Assembly: GCA_030431255.1 (NCBI GenBank)
Contig: JAUIJL010000003.1
Coordinates: 248,001-312,000 of the forward strand
From: Thermoanaerobaculia bacterium
GTDB taxonomy: Bacteria > Acidobacteriota > Thermoanaerobaculia > Multivoradales > J023
Length of the DNA: 64,000 bases
Direction of reading: 5' to 3'
Shown: piece by piece, positions 35,239 through 44,417 of the stretch
Layout of the letters: each line of letters opens with the position of its first letter
Position numbering within the stretch: the stretch's first letter is position 1
Program-made: the position numbers and the translations under genes
The notes under the pieces: model-generated
Databases searched by the model: none
Told to the model about the DNA's origin: nothing
What the model saw: only the letters and a program-made list of their open reading frames with translations

Positions 35239-36510
35239 ATGACGGAACACCGACTCCGTTGCACTGAGTGCAACACGTCCTACGCGCCCACGCCGACCCT
35301 CTTGGTTTGTCCGCAGTGCGCTCGACAGCAAGTGAAGGGTGAAGGGCTGCGAGGAGTGCTCGAGGTCGACATCCCGGAATTGGAAGCCAAGCTCTCCGAT
35401 GCCGGGGGACGACCCTGGTGGCGTCGCGAAAGCTTCGACTTTCTGCTGCCGGTGAGACCCGACGGTGGCCGCAGGGAGGTCGCCGTCGGGGGCACGCCCC
35501 TGCTGAGAGCGACTCAGCTGGGTCGTGATCTCGGGCTGCGCCATCTGTGGATCAAAGACGATACCCGCAATTCCAGTGGCTCCACCAAGGATCGAGCCTC
35601 GGATTTGGTCGTGCGCAAGGCCCTGGAATTCGGATTCGAGACCGTTGCCGTGGCGTCGACCGGAAACGCGGCTACTGCCCTGGCCGCCTCGTCCGCCGCT
35701 GCCGGGCTGGATGCGGTGGTCTTCGTGCCGGCTCAAGCACCTCCCGCGAAGCTGGTGCAGATGGCCAGCTACGGGGCTCGGGTGCTCGCCATCGACGGCA
35801 GCTACGATCAAGCGTTCGAGCTCTGCTTGGCCGCCTGCGATCGATGGGGTTGGTACAACCGCAACACGGCTCTCAACCCGTTCACCATCGAGGGCAAGAA
35901 GACCGCGGGGCTTGAAATCGCCGCGCAGCTGCATCCCCAAGAGCCCGACGTCGTTTTAGTGCCCACCGGCGACGGAGTGATTTTGGCGGGCATTGCCAAA
36001 GGGTTCGACGATTTGTTCAAGGCCGGAGCTTTGCGCCGTCGGCCACGGCTGATCGCGGTTCAACCCGAGGGCTCATCCGCTATTGTTCGAGCCTGGGAAG
36101 CAGGCCTCGACGCTCCCGAGGCGATCCTAGGCGCCGCCAGCGTTGCCGATAGCCTGGTAGTGGACGCGCCGCGCAACGGCAGGTTGTGCTTGGCCAAGAT
36201 TCGGCAATCGGAAGGCGCTGCGCTCGCGGTATCGGATCGTGAGATCGTGGCTTCTATTCAGGGTCTGGCCCGCCGGTCCGGAGTATTTGCCGAGCCTGCC
36301 GCCGCCGCCGTATTGGCGGGCCTGGAGCGGGCCGTGCAAAGGAAATGGGTGGATCCGGACGAGCGTATCGTGTTGATGGTTACCGGCACGGGTCTCAAGG
36401 ATGTCGGCGCGGCGGCTGAGGGGCTCCAGGATCAACCCGTGATCCCACCCAGCTTGGACGCGGTGGAAGAGCGGCTCGCAACCTGGCCCGAGCCTAAACG
36501 CAGCATCTGA
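35239..36510 (+). CDS. Threonine synthase-like PLP enzyme
   Basis: 423-residue PLP fold II enzyme. An N-terminal zinc ribbon (CTECNTSYAP...CPQC) typical of one class of threonine synthases precedes the catalytic domain. The PLP Lys is in SSGSTKDRAS, the glycine loop in VLVPTGDG, and ASTGNAATALAA binds substrate. Threonine synthase makes Thr from O-phosphohomoserine. Its place inside a degradative operon, with no thrA/thrB nearby, suggests it may instead act on a breakdown product. ATG 35239 is 16 nt after ygeY; the upstream open frame overlaps that gene and is rejected. Confidence 0.88.
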   Translation: MTEHRLRCTECNTSYAPTPTLLVCPQCARQQVKGEGLRGVLEVDIPELEAKLSDAGGRPWWRRESFDFLLPVRPDGGRREVAVGGTPLLRATQLGRDLGLRHLWIKDDTRNSSGSTKDRASDLVVRKALEFGFETVAVASTGNAATALAASSAAAGLDAVVFVPAQAPPAKLVQMASYGARVLAIDGSYDQAFELCLAACDRWGWYNRNTALNPFTIEGKKTAGLEIAAQLHPQEPDVVLVPTGDGVILAGIAKGFDDLFKAGALRRRPRLIAVQPEGSSAIVRAWEAGLDAPEAILGAASVADSLVVDAPRNGRLCLAKIRQSEGAALAVSDREIVASIQGLARRSGVFAEPAAAAVLAGLERAVQRKWVDPDERIVLMVTGTGLKDVGAAAEGLQDQPVIPPSLDAVEERLATWPEPKRSI

Positions 36511-36529
36511 CAAATCACTGCTATAAGAT

Positions 36530-38497
36530 GTGGCCGTGGAGCTGGTAGGTCGACGCATACGCAATATCGAGGTTCGGGAGCTGATCGGTAAGGGCGGCAT
36601 GGGATGGGTGTACCTTGGATTTGATCACGCTCTGCACCGCCAAGTAGCCCTCAAAGTCATTCGGCCCGCGGCGGGATTGAGCGAGGAGAATAAGGCTCGA
36701 TTCGTCCGAGAGGCTAGGGTGCTATCCCAGCTCGAGCATGTCAACATTTGCCGAATCTATGACTTCCTCGACTACAACGGCTCGGAAATCCTGGTTCTCG
36801 AATACGTCGAAGGCAAGAGCTTGTCGGAGGCTCTCAAAGAAGGCTTGTCCTACCGCCAGCGGTTGTCCATCGCTCGCCAGCTCACGGAAGCTCTGATCGC
36901 GGCCCACGGCGCTGGTATCGTGCATCGGGATCTGAAGCCGGAAAACGTCATGTGGGTCGGCGGCGGCCGAGGCGCAGACGGCTTGGTGAAAATCTTGGAC
37001 TTCGGGCTGGCCAGATCGCTGCAAGCGGGCTGGCCTGTGGAGGCACAAGTCGCTCCCTTTGAAGACGTTCCCACCGACGTCGCGGGCCGACCCGAGCCCC
37101 AGGACGAAGCTGAAGAAGGGCGAGATCGACCCAAGGATCCCGAACCTCGAATGCCGGCGCGAGCATCGGCACCTTACGGCTCCCATAGCGAGGTCGACAA
37201 ATCCTCGCAAGTGACCCGGTTCGGGCGAGTGATGGGCACCATCTCCTACATGAGCCCCGAGCAAGCCCGGGGGGAGCTGATCACCACCGCTAGCGATATG
37301 TTCACGCTCGGCTTGCTTTTTCATGAGATTTTCGTCGGCAGACCGGCCTACGACCCGGATTTGCCGACCATGGAGAAGCTCGAGCTGGCTTCTTTGGCGA
37401 AGATCCGGCCGATCGACGGGGTGGATCCGGCCCTGGCCAATTTGATCCGACGCCTCGAAAGCCCATTGCCGGATGACCGGCCACGGGCCGTGGACGTTTT
37501 GAGCAGCTTGAATCGGATCGCCCGGCGGCCAAAGCGCCGCCTTCAGATTGCGGCAGCCGCATCGGCGGCGGCCATCTTGATGGCTCTGGCCTTCAAATAC
37601 ACCTTGGATCTGAAGCATGGTCAAGACCTTGCCGAGAACGCGCTACGTCAAGCTCGGGCGGCTCAAGCCTCCGAGCGTCAAGTGACCGACTTCTTGGTCG
37701 GCGTGTTCAAGCTCGTGGATCCCCACCAATCCCAGGGCACGGAAGTCACCGTGGAGCAGATCCTGAGGCGCGGGGCGGAAAAAGTCGAAACCGATCTGAA
37801 GGATCAACCCGCGACCCAAGCTCGTCTGTTGCAAACCCTCGGCACGGTTTATTGCAATCTAGGGGAGCACGAAGAAGCCCAAGACCACTTCCGGCGTTCG
37901 GTGGAGGTGTTGCGGGCTGTGGAAGATCGCCCCTTATGGCTGGCAGCGGCTCTGGATTTGCGGGCCGCGGAGCACCAGCATCTCGGATTCCAACAAGAGG
38001 CGGCGGGAGAGCTCGCGGAGAGCTTGACGATTCGGCGAAGAATTCTGCCGCCCAACCATCCGGATCTGGCCCTGAGCCTCGCCCTCTTCGGCCGCATGCG
38101 CTATCAAGAGGGGAAGTTGGAGGAGGCCAAGACCCTATTTGAGGAAGCCCTCAGCATCCTGGCCCTGCCGGAGCCCCGGCTGACCACCGATGGACGTCAC
38201 CAATGGGCCCGCTGTGCTGTGGATTTGGCCAAAGTTTGGCAAGACTCCGGAGATCCGGTCCGGGCCGAAACGTTGATGCGTCAAGCCCTCGGGGAGCTGA
38301 AAGATTTGCTCGGAGAGGATGCCGCCGAGGTCGGAGAGGTGCTGGAGGCCCTGGGCCGCTTCCTGGTCGCTCAAGAGCGACAGCGGGAAGCCGCACCGCT
38401 ACTTCAGCGCAGTCTCGAGGTCCGGCGCAAAGCTCTGCCCCCCAGCCACCCGGATATCGAACAATTGGCGCTCTTTATCCGGCAGCTGGATTCCTGA
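36530..38497 (+). CDS. Membrane Ser/Thr protein kinase with TPR domain
   Basis: 655-residue Hanks-type kinase. Gly-rich loop IGKGGMGWVYLG (19-30), catalytic Lys42 (VALKVI), HRDLKPENV, DFGLAR and SYMSPEQARG mark an active kinase; an acidic, Pro-rich insertion of about 70 residues separates the DFG from the activation-segment end. A single membrane helix (about 341-357) follows, then about 280 residues of TPR-like helices (VTDFLVGVFKLVDPHQSQG, TLGTVYCNLGEHEEAQDHF). The architecture is frequent in Acidobacteriota and Planctomycetota. Start GTG 36530 or 36536; weak ribosome site. Lies 19 nt after the threonine-synthase-like gene and is probably last in that operon. Confidence 0.92.
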   Translation: MAVELVGRRIRNIEVRELIGKGGMGWVYLGFDHALHRQVALKVIRPAAGLSEENKARFVREARVLSQLEHVNICRIYDFLDYNGSEILVLEYVEGKSLSEALKEGLSYRQRLSIARQLTEALIAAHGAGIVHRDLKPENVMWVGGGRGADGLVKILDFGLARSLQAGWPVEAQVAPFEDVPTDVAGRPEPQDEAEEGRDRPKDPEPRMPARASAPYGSHSEVDKSSQVTRFGRVMGTISYMSPEQARGELITTASDMFTLGLLFHEIFVGRPAYDPDLPTMEKLELASLAKIRPIDGVDPALANLIRRLESPLPDDRPRAVDVLSSLNRIARRPKRRLQIAAAASAAAILMALAFKYTLDLKHGQDLAENALRQARAAQASERQVTDFLVGVFKLVDPHQSQGTEVTVEQILRRGAEKVETDLKDQPATQARLLQTLGTVYCNLGEHEEAQDHFRRSVEVLRAVEDRPLWLAAALDLRAAEHQHLGFQQEAAGELAESLTIRRRILPPNHPDLALSLALFGRMRYQEGKLEEAKTLFEEALSILALPEPRLTTDGRHQWARCAVDLAKVWQDSGDPVRAETLMRQALGELKDLLGEDAAEVGEVLEALGRFLVAQERQREAAPLLQRSLEVRRKALPPSHPDIEQLALFIRQLDS

Positions 38498-38531
38498 GCC
38501 GCCAGGCCCTCGAGAAAACGACTGAACGTCG

Positions 38532-40043
38532 TCAGGGGTCTGTGCTCGTCCAAGCCGAGGGATCGCCGGATTCGAAACCATCGGCAAAGAGCTCAGGGCA
38601 CAGCGAGACCTTCGCATCGCAAGGGATGCTCAGGCGTTGGCTTTGGATCGCTTCTAGATCCGTGTCGTCACCGGCGGAGGTGGTTCCGTGCCAAATGCTG
38701 ACGATTTGACCGGTCGGGCTGAGGGCGAGCTGCGCCGAAGGGTCGCTGCCGAGCCCACCGAGGGTATTGACCTGCAACCGATCACCCGACATCTGCCCCT
38801 GGGGGTCGAAGCGTTGCAGCTGGAGATTCGACTCCTTCCACTGGACCAGAAATCCTCCACCGGGTTCCTGCTTGACCCTTGGACGCTCCTGATCTCCCCC
38901 CGACGACGCCGGTCCAACGTCCAAAGGCTGGCCCAAAGGAGAGCCGCCGGCATCGAAACGTCGGCCACGGATCTTCGAATAGGCGCTGCCTTCGGCGACG
39001 ACAAAGGCAGCCTCTTCGAGAGGCTCGGCTTCGGTCCCGGATAGGTTGCCGACGCGGCCGTCGAAAACCTGACTTTCGAAGCTCTCCCAAAACACCACAA
39101 AGCCATCACCGTCGGAAGAGATCGTGGGGTTGAATTGCGCGCCGGTGGTGATGGTGTTGATTTGGAAGACGTCTCCGACGGGCTCTCCGGAGCTGTCGAT
39201 GATCCGCCCATGAATCGACGTATTGTCGGTATCGTTGCCGACCGGTGTTCCGCCGGTCCAAACGACCATGAAGCCTTGGTCGGACGCCGCGATTTGGGGG
39301 GACCGGGCGAAGGAGTCGTCGGTCGCCACCTGGATAGACGGGTCGATCGGAGCACCGTTGGGTCCGAAGCGCATGGCGAGCACAGCCTCCCCGATTCCAG
39401 CCTCGGCGCCTGCGACGGGTGAGCCGTTCAGACCTATGCCCGGAGCCCGCCGCACGACAATGAATTTGTCGTCGTCGAAATATTCCACGTCGACCTCGTT
39501 GAAAGACGTGTTCGAAAGCCTGACGGCCCCGCCTAGGGAAGCGCCATCGGAGTCGAATCGCTGGAATCGTGTGGAGCCGTCGCTCGTCGAGTGCCAAGCC
39601 ACGACGAAATCGCCGTCGCTGTCCACGGCCACGTCGAGCTTCGAATCGATGCCCGTATGGGCGCTGACCAAGAAGTCGTCGCCTAGGGGCATGCCGGAGG
39701 AATCGAAACGTCGGGCCACAATGCCGCCGTTGGGTTCTCCGGTAAACGCAGCCGACTCCCAAACCGCGACAAAGGAGCCGTCGTCGGCGATACCGATCCT
39801 GGCCTGGCTTTGGCTGCCGGTGGTGTAGGCGTTGACTTGGAATTGGCTACCGACCGGCGCCGGGGTCTCCTGACCCAATGTTGTCGGGGTCTCCTGACCC
39901 AATGTTGTCGGGGTCTCCTGACCCAATGGTGAAGGGGCTGTCGATGCCATGGCTGGTGCGGTGGCAAAGCTCAACAGCGTCATCTGAGCGAGGGCGGCGA
40001 CGCCCGTGGGGAGCGTCGAAAGGAGTGAGCGCTTCGAATTCAT
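38532..40043 (-). CDS. Secreted repeat protein with DGFESG C-terminal tail
   Basis: 503-residue exported protein. Signal peptide ends near ATAPAMAS. Three copies of an eight-residue unit (LGQETPTT) follow, then about six copies of a beta repeat of roughly 60 residues built on QxNxxTTG...DGxFVxVWxS...RFDSxGxPLG, suggesting a beta-propeller. The C-terminus is CPELFADGFESGDPSAW followed by TSTDP; the same tail ends the 649-residue protein at 52998-54947. ATG 40043 has GAGGAA upstream. Function unknown; cell-surface or secreted. Confidence 0.85.
   Translation of the reverse strand: MNSKRSLLSTLPTGVAALAQMTLLSFATAPAMASTAPSPLGQETPTTLGQETPTTLGQETPAPVGSQFQVNAYTTGSQSQARIGIADDGSFVAVWESAAFTGEPNGGIVARRFDSSGMPLGDDFLVSAHTGIDSKLDVAVDSDGDFVVAWHSTSDGSTRFQRFDSDGASLGGAVRLSNTSFNEVDVEYFDDDKFIVVRRAPGIGLNGSPVAGAEAGIGEAVLAMRFGPNGAPIDPSIQVATDDSFARSPQIAASDQGFMVVWTGGTPVGNDTDNTSIHGRIIDSSGEPVGDVFQINTITTGAQFNPTISSDGDGFVVFWESFESQVFDGRVGNLSGTEAEPLEEAAFVVAEGSAYSKIRGRRFDAGGSPLGQPLDVGPASSGGDQERPRVKQEPGGGFLVQWKESNLQLQRFDPQGQMSGDRLQVNTLGGLGSDPSAQLALSPTGQIVSIWHGTTSAGDDTDLEAIQSQRLSIPCDAKVSLCPELFADGFESGDPSAWTSTDP
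39862..39933. repeat. 24-bp in-frame tandem repeat
   Basis: Three 24-bp units beginning GGGGTCTCCTGACCCAATG; the first two are identical and the third differs at its end. On the minus strand they encode LGQETPTT repeats just after the signal peptide of the secreted protein. Copy-number change would keep the frame. Confidence 0.9.
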
Positions 40044-40137
40044 AAGTTTCCTCGAAAGAGTTATGGGTTTGGGCTCGCTCAGTAGCGCGAAAAACGAAAC
40101 CCGAATCGATCAAGGGCGAGAGAAATCCTGCGACCCA

Positions 40138-40164
40138 TAAAAAAGGCCCGCAAAAGCGGACCTT
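40138..40164 (-). terminator. Rho-independent terminator of LDxN-repeat gene
   Basis: Stem AAGG-C-CCGC / GCGG-A-CCTT with an AAAA loop (40143-40164). On the minus strand it is followed by TTTTTTAT. It lies about 35 nt after the stop of the heptad-repeat gene and before the secreted-protein gene. Confidence 0.85.
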
Positions 40165-40198
40165 CTCGGACGAAAACGCCTAAAGCTTGTTGAGCGGC

Positions 40199-40717
40199 TC
40201 AGCACTTCAAGTTGTCGATTCTCCGGGCGTTGTCGTCCAATCGCTTGGAATTGTTGTCCAGGCGGGTGGCGTTGGCGTCCAATCGTTGGGCGTTTTCGTC
40301 CAGGCGCCGGGAGTTCTCGTCAATCCGTTCGCCGTTGGCGTCGAGACGTTGGGCGTTGGCGTCGAGGCGTTGGGCGTTTTCGTCCAGCTTCCGGCCCACG
40401 TCATCCATGCGTTTGGTGTTTCCGTCCAATCGTTGGGCGTTGGCGTCCAATCGTTGGGAATTGGCATCCAGGCGGGCCGCGTTCTCGTCAAGTCGCTTGG
40501 CATTGATGTCGAGCTTGGTGCCGTTCGCTTCGAGGGTCCGACCGTTGGCGTCCAAGCGCCGAGCGTTGGCGTCCAGCCGTTTGGAATTCCCGTCCAGTCG
40601 TTCGAGTGCGTCGTCGAGCTTCAACGCATTGGCTTCGAGCAGCCGTCGATTTTCATCCAACCGATCGAGAATTGCATCAAGCTTGCTGTCCAGGTAGGCC
40701 TTCAGCTCAGGGTCCAT
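40199..40717 (-). CDS. LDxN heptad-repeat coiled-coil protein
   Basis: 172-residue protein made almost wholly of heptads of the form RLDANAQ: about 22 consecutive copies with Leu at one core position and mostly Asn or Asp three residues later. There is no signal peptide or membrane segment, and the last residue is a lone Cys (NLKC). The regular phase predicts one uninterrupted rod-like helix or coiled coil of about 23 nm if fully helical. ATG 40717 is preceded by AGGAGGA at ideal spacing, and the gene ends in a good terminator, so it is surely expressed. I recognise no family. It could be a structural filament, spacer or toxin-chaperone-like shield; all are guesses. Confidence 0.85.
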   Translation of the reverse strand: MDPELKAYLDSKLDAILDRLDENRRLLEANALKLDDALERLDGNSKRLDANARRLDANGRTLEANGTKLDINAKRLDENAARLDANSQRLDANAQRLDGNTKRMDDVGRKLDENAQRLDANAQRLDANGERIDENSRRLDENAQRLDANATRLDNNSKRLDDNARRIDNLKC

Positions 40718-40740
40718 AGATCCTCCTGCATGTCTAATTC

Positions 40741-40792
40741 GACTCGTTTGAGCCGACTCGTTTGAGTTGACTCGTTTAATTTGACTCGCTCC
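40741..40792. repeat. 14-bp tandem repeat upstream of LDxN gene
   Basis: GACTCGTTTGAGCC (40741-40754), GACTCGTTTGAGTT (40755-40768), GACTCGTTTAATTT (40769-40782) and a partial fourth beginning GACTCG. It lies 24 bp upstream of the LDxN gene start, so within its promoter or leader. Confidence 0.85.
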
Positions 40793-40870
40793 CGCGAGCT
40801 TCCGACAGTGATTTGGTTCTGCTCATATTATCTTCCCCCAAACCCGGTTGAGAAGGAAGGGCTATGGCGG

Positions 40871-41749
40871 CTACTTTGAACGAGGAGTCTTGAGGAATTC
40901 CAAGATCAGCTCACTGACCTCGGGTGCGCGCAAATAGCCATAGGCCTTGTGGGTGTTGGATCGTCGCCGCGGGCAAAGATAGGTGTTGACCACCAAATCG
41001 TCGACCACCTGATCACCGTTGTCGTTGGGGCCGAAGTCGTCGCGCAGGTGCACGTCGATCGCTGCCAGATCCCTGCGGTCCGTAAAGTTCGTCCAATGGT
41101 TGACGGTATTCGGCATGCGGTTGGGCGAGTGGCGCAGCTCGAGCTCGCGGGTGAGAAAAGGGAATCCCATCGGTGAGCCTAGTCCGATCAAATGGTCGAC
41201 AATCGGCCGTTGGTAGCGCTTTTCCAGCGACCTTAAGACCTCGTATGCGATGACCGACCCCATGGAATGTCCCAAGATCAGAATGCTCTGGTCCATGGAG
41301 CTCAAGAGCACGGACTCCAATTGAGCGCGAATGGCGTTCCTCAAACGCGCGTCTTGGTTGTAGCGCTCGCAGTCGCGACAGATTCGCTCCAAGAGCCAGC
41401 CGGTCTTTCGATGCAGCTTGGGTAGCTGCATCGCCAAGTCCATGACCGACTCGCCGACATCGATGACATCCGCGACCAGCTCGTCGACCCAATCGTCTTC
41501 GTACTTGGGCAGAGGGCCGGTGCCGGCAGCCGGCAGATAGGGCTCGGGGTCTTCATCGAGCGGTTGATGGACCTCGTCCGCCCAATAGACGAGCTTGAAG
41601 TCGAATAGGTCGCCGCAGCTCTCGCTGTCGGCGTTGAGCTCGCAATTGCGTCTCAAACCTTCCAGCACAGCCTCTAACCACCCTCTGGCCAGCTTCTCAA
41701 GGGGCGGCTTGCGGGCGAAACCATGGATCCCAATGATCAGATGCGGCAC
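40871..41749 (-). CDS. Alpha/beta hydrolase
   Basis: 292-residue cytosolic hydrolase. Oxyanion region IIGIHGFARKP at the N-terminus, nucleophile elbow GHSMGS (Ser), a possible acid in TDRRDLAAID, and a possible catalytic His in SNTHKAYGYL. An insertion of about 100 residues rich in acidic groups (EDDWVDELVADVIDVGESV) forms a probable cap. Substrate unknown; lipase or esterase activity is typical. Transcribed alone. Confidence 0.82.
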   Translation of the reverse strand: MPHLIIGIHGFARKPPLEKLARGWLEAVLEGLRRNCELNADSESCGDLFDFKLVYWADEVHQPLDEDPEPYLPAAGTGPLPKYEDDWVDELVADVIDVGESVMDLAMQLPKLHRKTGWLLERICRDCERYNQDARLRNAIRAQLESVLLSSMDQSILILGHSMGSVIAYEVLRSLEKRYQRPIVDHLIGLGSPMGFPFLTRELELRHSPNRMPNTVNHWTNFTDRRDLAAIDVHLRDDFGPNDNGDQVVDDLVVNTYLCPRRRSNTHKAYGYLRAPEVSELILEFLKTPRSK

Positions 41750-41868
41750 GATCCTCTCCTCGAAAGAAAAGACAGAATATCAAATCGGCGTTGGTGTGAA
41801 GCCCGGGCGCCGATTCGGGATGGCCAAGCAAACCGGCCAGAAGAGATACTGCGGGTCAGCGAATAGGT

Positions 41869-43317
41869 TTAGGAAATCTTCGACGGCCCGGCGAAATCCG
41901 AAGCGCCCAATCCCTCGGAGGGCTGCATCGAATCATCCAGATCTCGCTGGACGCGGCGGGCGCGTCGCGCCATGCGGGCCAGCTCGACCTCGAGCTCCTC
42001 GCGTTTGGCTCTCAAAAACCGCTGGAGCTCTTTTCGCCGGGTGAAGAGGAAAAAGATCCGAATTTCCTCGAGGATCCGATGGCGCTCGTGCCCGACCCGC
42101 AACGCGATGGCCGCGGTGATCGGTAGGCTCAAGGCATAAAACGCGGCGTTCGGCCAAGGGCCCCACCACCAAGCGACGGCCAAGGTTTGGGCTCCCCAGA
42201 ACGCGACGAAGAAGGCGAGGCCAAAGAGCATGCCCGCGGTGTCGTATTGATCTCTCCCGCGAGCAGATGCCCGCGTCGCCCAACGGGTGGCGGTGTAGGG
42301 AAGGGCGGAATGCAGCAGGCCCCACAGGGCCAGGGGGAAGATGGTGGTCAGGAATCCCAAGCTTCGGGCCACGAATCCGAGCACGACCTTCGGGGTGTAG
42401 CGAAGCTGGAGCTGGTAGTTCCTCACGCCGTACCGACGGCACAGCCTCTGAAATCTGCTCAGCTTGGTGCGCAGGATCGCGATGCGATCCGGCCATCTGG
42501 CGCGTAGGGCCCGATGGGCTTGATCGAGCCGTTTCAGAGATCGGAAACGCTGGGCCAAGGATCGATGCTCTTCTTCCCCATGGCGAATCTTTTGATCCGC
42601 CGAACGCAGGGCAAAGAAGTGCTGCAGCAAACGCATCAGCGCGAGATCTTCCCAAGAGTCGACATTGAGGGTGACCCCCTTCAAACCCGCTAATACCTCG
42701 TCGGTAAAACGTCGGACTTGTTGCTCTTCGGATTCACCCTCTACCTCGGACATCACCAGAGGCGGGCCGAGCTGGACCAAGACATCGGCCCGAAAACGTC
42801 CCTTGTGGGTGAAGGTCAAACCCACGGGCACCACCGGCACGGGTCGGCCGGTGCGCTGGGCGTGACCCTGGGCCAGGCGCGCGACACCGGTCTTGAGCGG
42901 TCGAAGGCTGGGGTCCGAGTGGCTCTGGCCTTCCGGGAAGATGAGGATCACCCGGCCTTGATCGAGATATTCATAGATCCGCGCAAAGGATTCGGCGTTG
43001 TCGTTCTTCGGGGCCCCGGGGCGTCGCCTCTGAATGGGCACGGCTTGGATGAATTTGAGAATCGGGCGGAAGATCGGGCTACGGAAGAGACCGCTGCGGG
43101 CGATCGGGTGAATGGGCCGGGGGCAAGCGAATTGAACCACCACCGCGTCGACCAGCGCATTGACGTGGTTCGCCGCCAGCAGCACTGGGCCGTCTTCCGG
43201 CAGATGCTCCAGCCCGGAGACCTCGGCTTGACGATAGAAGATGCCGGTCATACGCCGGCAGAAACTCTTCCAGACGCGCTGAGACCACGGTGCAACGGTC
43301 TTGATGGATTGGGTCAT
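41869..43317 (-). CDS. Lysophospholipid acyltransferase (PlsC domain) with membrane tail
   Basis: 482-residue enzyme. PlsC motifs: AANHVNALVDAVVV (catalytic NHxxxxD), PIQRRRPG region, IFPEGQSHSD (FPEG, substrate site) and PVVPVGL. The C-terminal half adds several hydrophobic helices (LTTIFPLALWGLLH, AAFYALSLPITAAIAL) and a highly basic tail. Transfers an acyl chain to lysophosphatidic acid or a similar acceptor at the membrane. Divergent from the YheT-like hydrolase with about 30 bp between starts. Confidence 0.88.
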   Translation of the reverse strand: MTQSIKTVAPWSQRVWKSFCRRMTGIFYRQAEVSGLEHLPEDGPVLLAANHVNALVDAVVVQFACPRPIHPIARSGLFRSPIFRPILKFIQAVPIQRRRPGAPKNDNAESFARIYEYLDQGRVILIFPEGQSHSDPSLRPLKTGVARLAQGHAQRTGRPVPVVPVGLTFTHKGRFRADVLVQLGPPLVMSEVEGESEEQQVRRFTDEVLAGLKGVTLNVDSWEDLALMRLLQHFFALRSADQKIRHGEEEHRSLAQRFRSLKRLDQAHRALRARWPDRIAILRTKLSRFQRLCRRYGVRNYQLQLRYTPKVVLGFVARSLGFLTTIFPLALWGLLHSALPYTATRWATRASARGRDQYDTAGMLFGLAFFVAFWGAQTLAVAWWWGPWPNAAFYALSLPITAAIALRVGHERHRILEEIRIFFLFTRRKELQRFLRAKREELEVELARMARRARRVQRDLDDSMQPSEGLGASDFAGPSKIS

Positions 43318-43349
43318 AGCTGCCGCGATTCTATAACCCCGACCGCGAG

Positions 43350-44330
43350 ATGAGAGCGAGAATTCGAGCTAAGATTCCGCGCATGGGAATCGGAGCACAC
43401 TTCTGGACCTTCTGGCCGCTGCTCAGCCACCGGAGCCGGCCCTTGACCGCGCCTCCCTCCGTGGGCATCGAAACCTCTGTCGGCGACCCGGAAAAGGGGG
43501 CCGTGCCGCTCAAGGCCCGATTGACCGTCAACGACCCGGAACGCCTTTTGGTGTTGGTGCACGGCCTGGGTGGCTGCACGGAGAGCCTCTATATGCTGCG
43601 CGCCGCGACCTGCGCCCAGCGGGAGCTGGGTTGGTCGTCCCTACGAGTGGATATGCGCGGCGCGGACCGGCGAGGCGCGGATATCTACCACGCCGGCTTG
43701 ACCTCCGATCTACACCATCTTCTGGCGGACGAGCGATTGTCGGGTTTCCGCGAGATCTATGTCGTCGGTTTCTCGGTCGGTGGCCATGTGGTGCTTCGCT
43801 ATGCCACCAAAGAACCGGATCCGAGAGTCGTCGCCGTGGCCTCCATCTGCGGTCCGATCGATTTGGCGGCCACAGTAGTGGACTTCGATCGACCCGCGAA
43901 CTGGGTCTATCGGCACTACATCCTCAGCGGTTTGAAAGAGCTCTACGCGGCGGTGGCCGAGCGCCACGGGCTGACCGAGCGGTTGCCGGAAGTCCAGGCG
44001 GTCGACAAGCTCCGGCAGTGGGATTCCCTCACCGTGGTGCCCCGATTCGGTTTTGAATCCGTCGACGACTACTACACCCGATCGAGTGTTTGCTTTCACT
44101 TGCAGGACCTCAAAGTGCCTGCCCTCTTGGTGGCTGCGGAAGGAGATCCCATGGTGACCTCCCGCTCGATTCGCGTGGGATTGGAACGCGCCGCGCCGAA
44201 TTCCCTGGACACCCGCTGGATGGGTAGGGGGGGGCATGTGGGCTTTCCCGCCGATTTCGATCTCGGGCTTCGGGCCAAGCTGGGGCTCGACCCACAAGTC
44301 CAAGCTTGGCTTGCCCAACAGGGGCGTTGA
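43350..44330 (+). CDS. YheT-like alpha/beta hydrolase
   Basis: 326-residue hydrolase (315 if ATG 43383 is used). LVLVHGLGGCTES gives the oxyanion loop; GFSVGGHV is the nucleophile elbow with Ser; Asp in AAEGDPMV and His in GRGGHVGFP complete the triad. The HGLGG and GFSVGG motifs match the YheT/EMB8 family of putative hydrolases with unknown substrate. The adjacent acyltransferase suggests lipid turnover. Confidence 0.85.
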   Translation: MRARIRAKIPRMGIGAHFWTFWPLLSHRSRPLTAPPSVGIETSVGDPEKGAVPLKARLTVNDPERLLVLVHGLGGCTESLYMLRAATCAQRELGWSSLRVDMRGADRRGADIYHAGLTSDLHHLLADERLSGFREIYVVGFSVGGHVVLRYATKEPDPRVVAVASICGPIDLAATVVDFDRPANWVYRHYILSGLKELYAAVAERHGLTERLPEVQAVDKLRQWDSLTVVPRFGFESVDDYYTRSSVCFHLQDLKVPALLVAAEGDPMVTSRSIRVGLERAAPNSLDTRWMGRGGHVGFPADFDLGLRAKLGLDPQVQAWLAQQGR

Positions 44331-44417
44331 CCCACCTCGGATTCGGGCTCGATCCGCGAAATAAGGGCGAGGATCAACACTCGAAGTCGGGCGTGGACAT
44401 GCTACGATCTGATCTCG

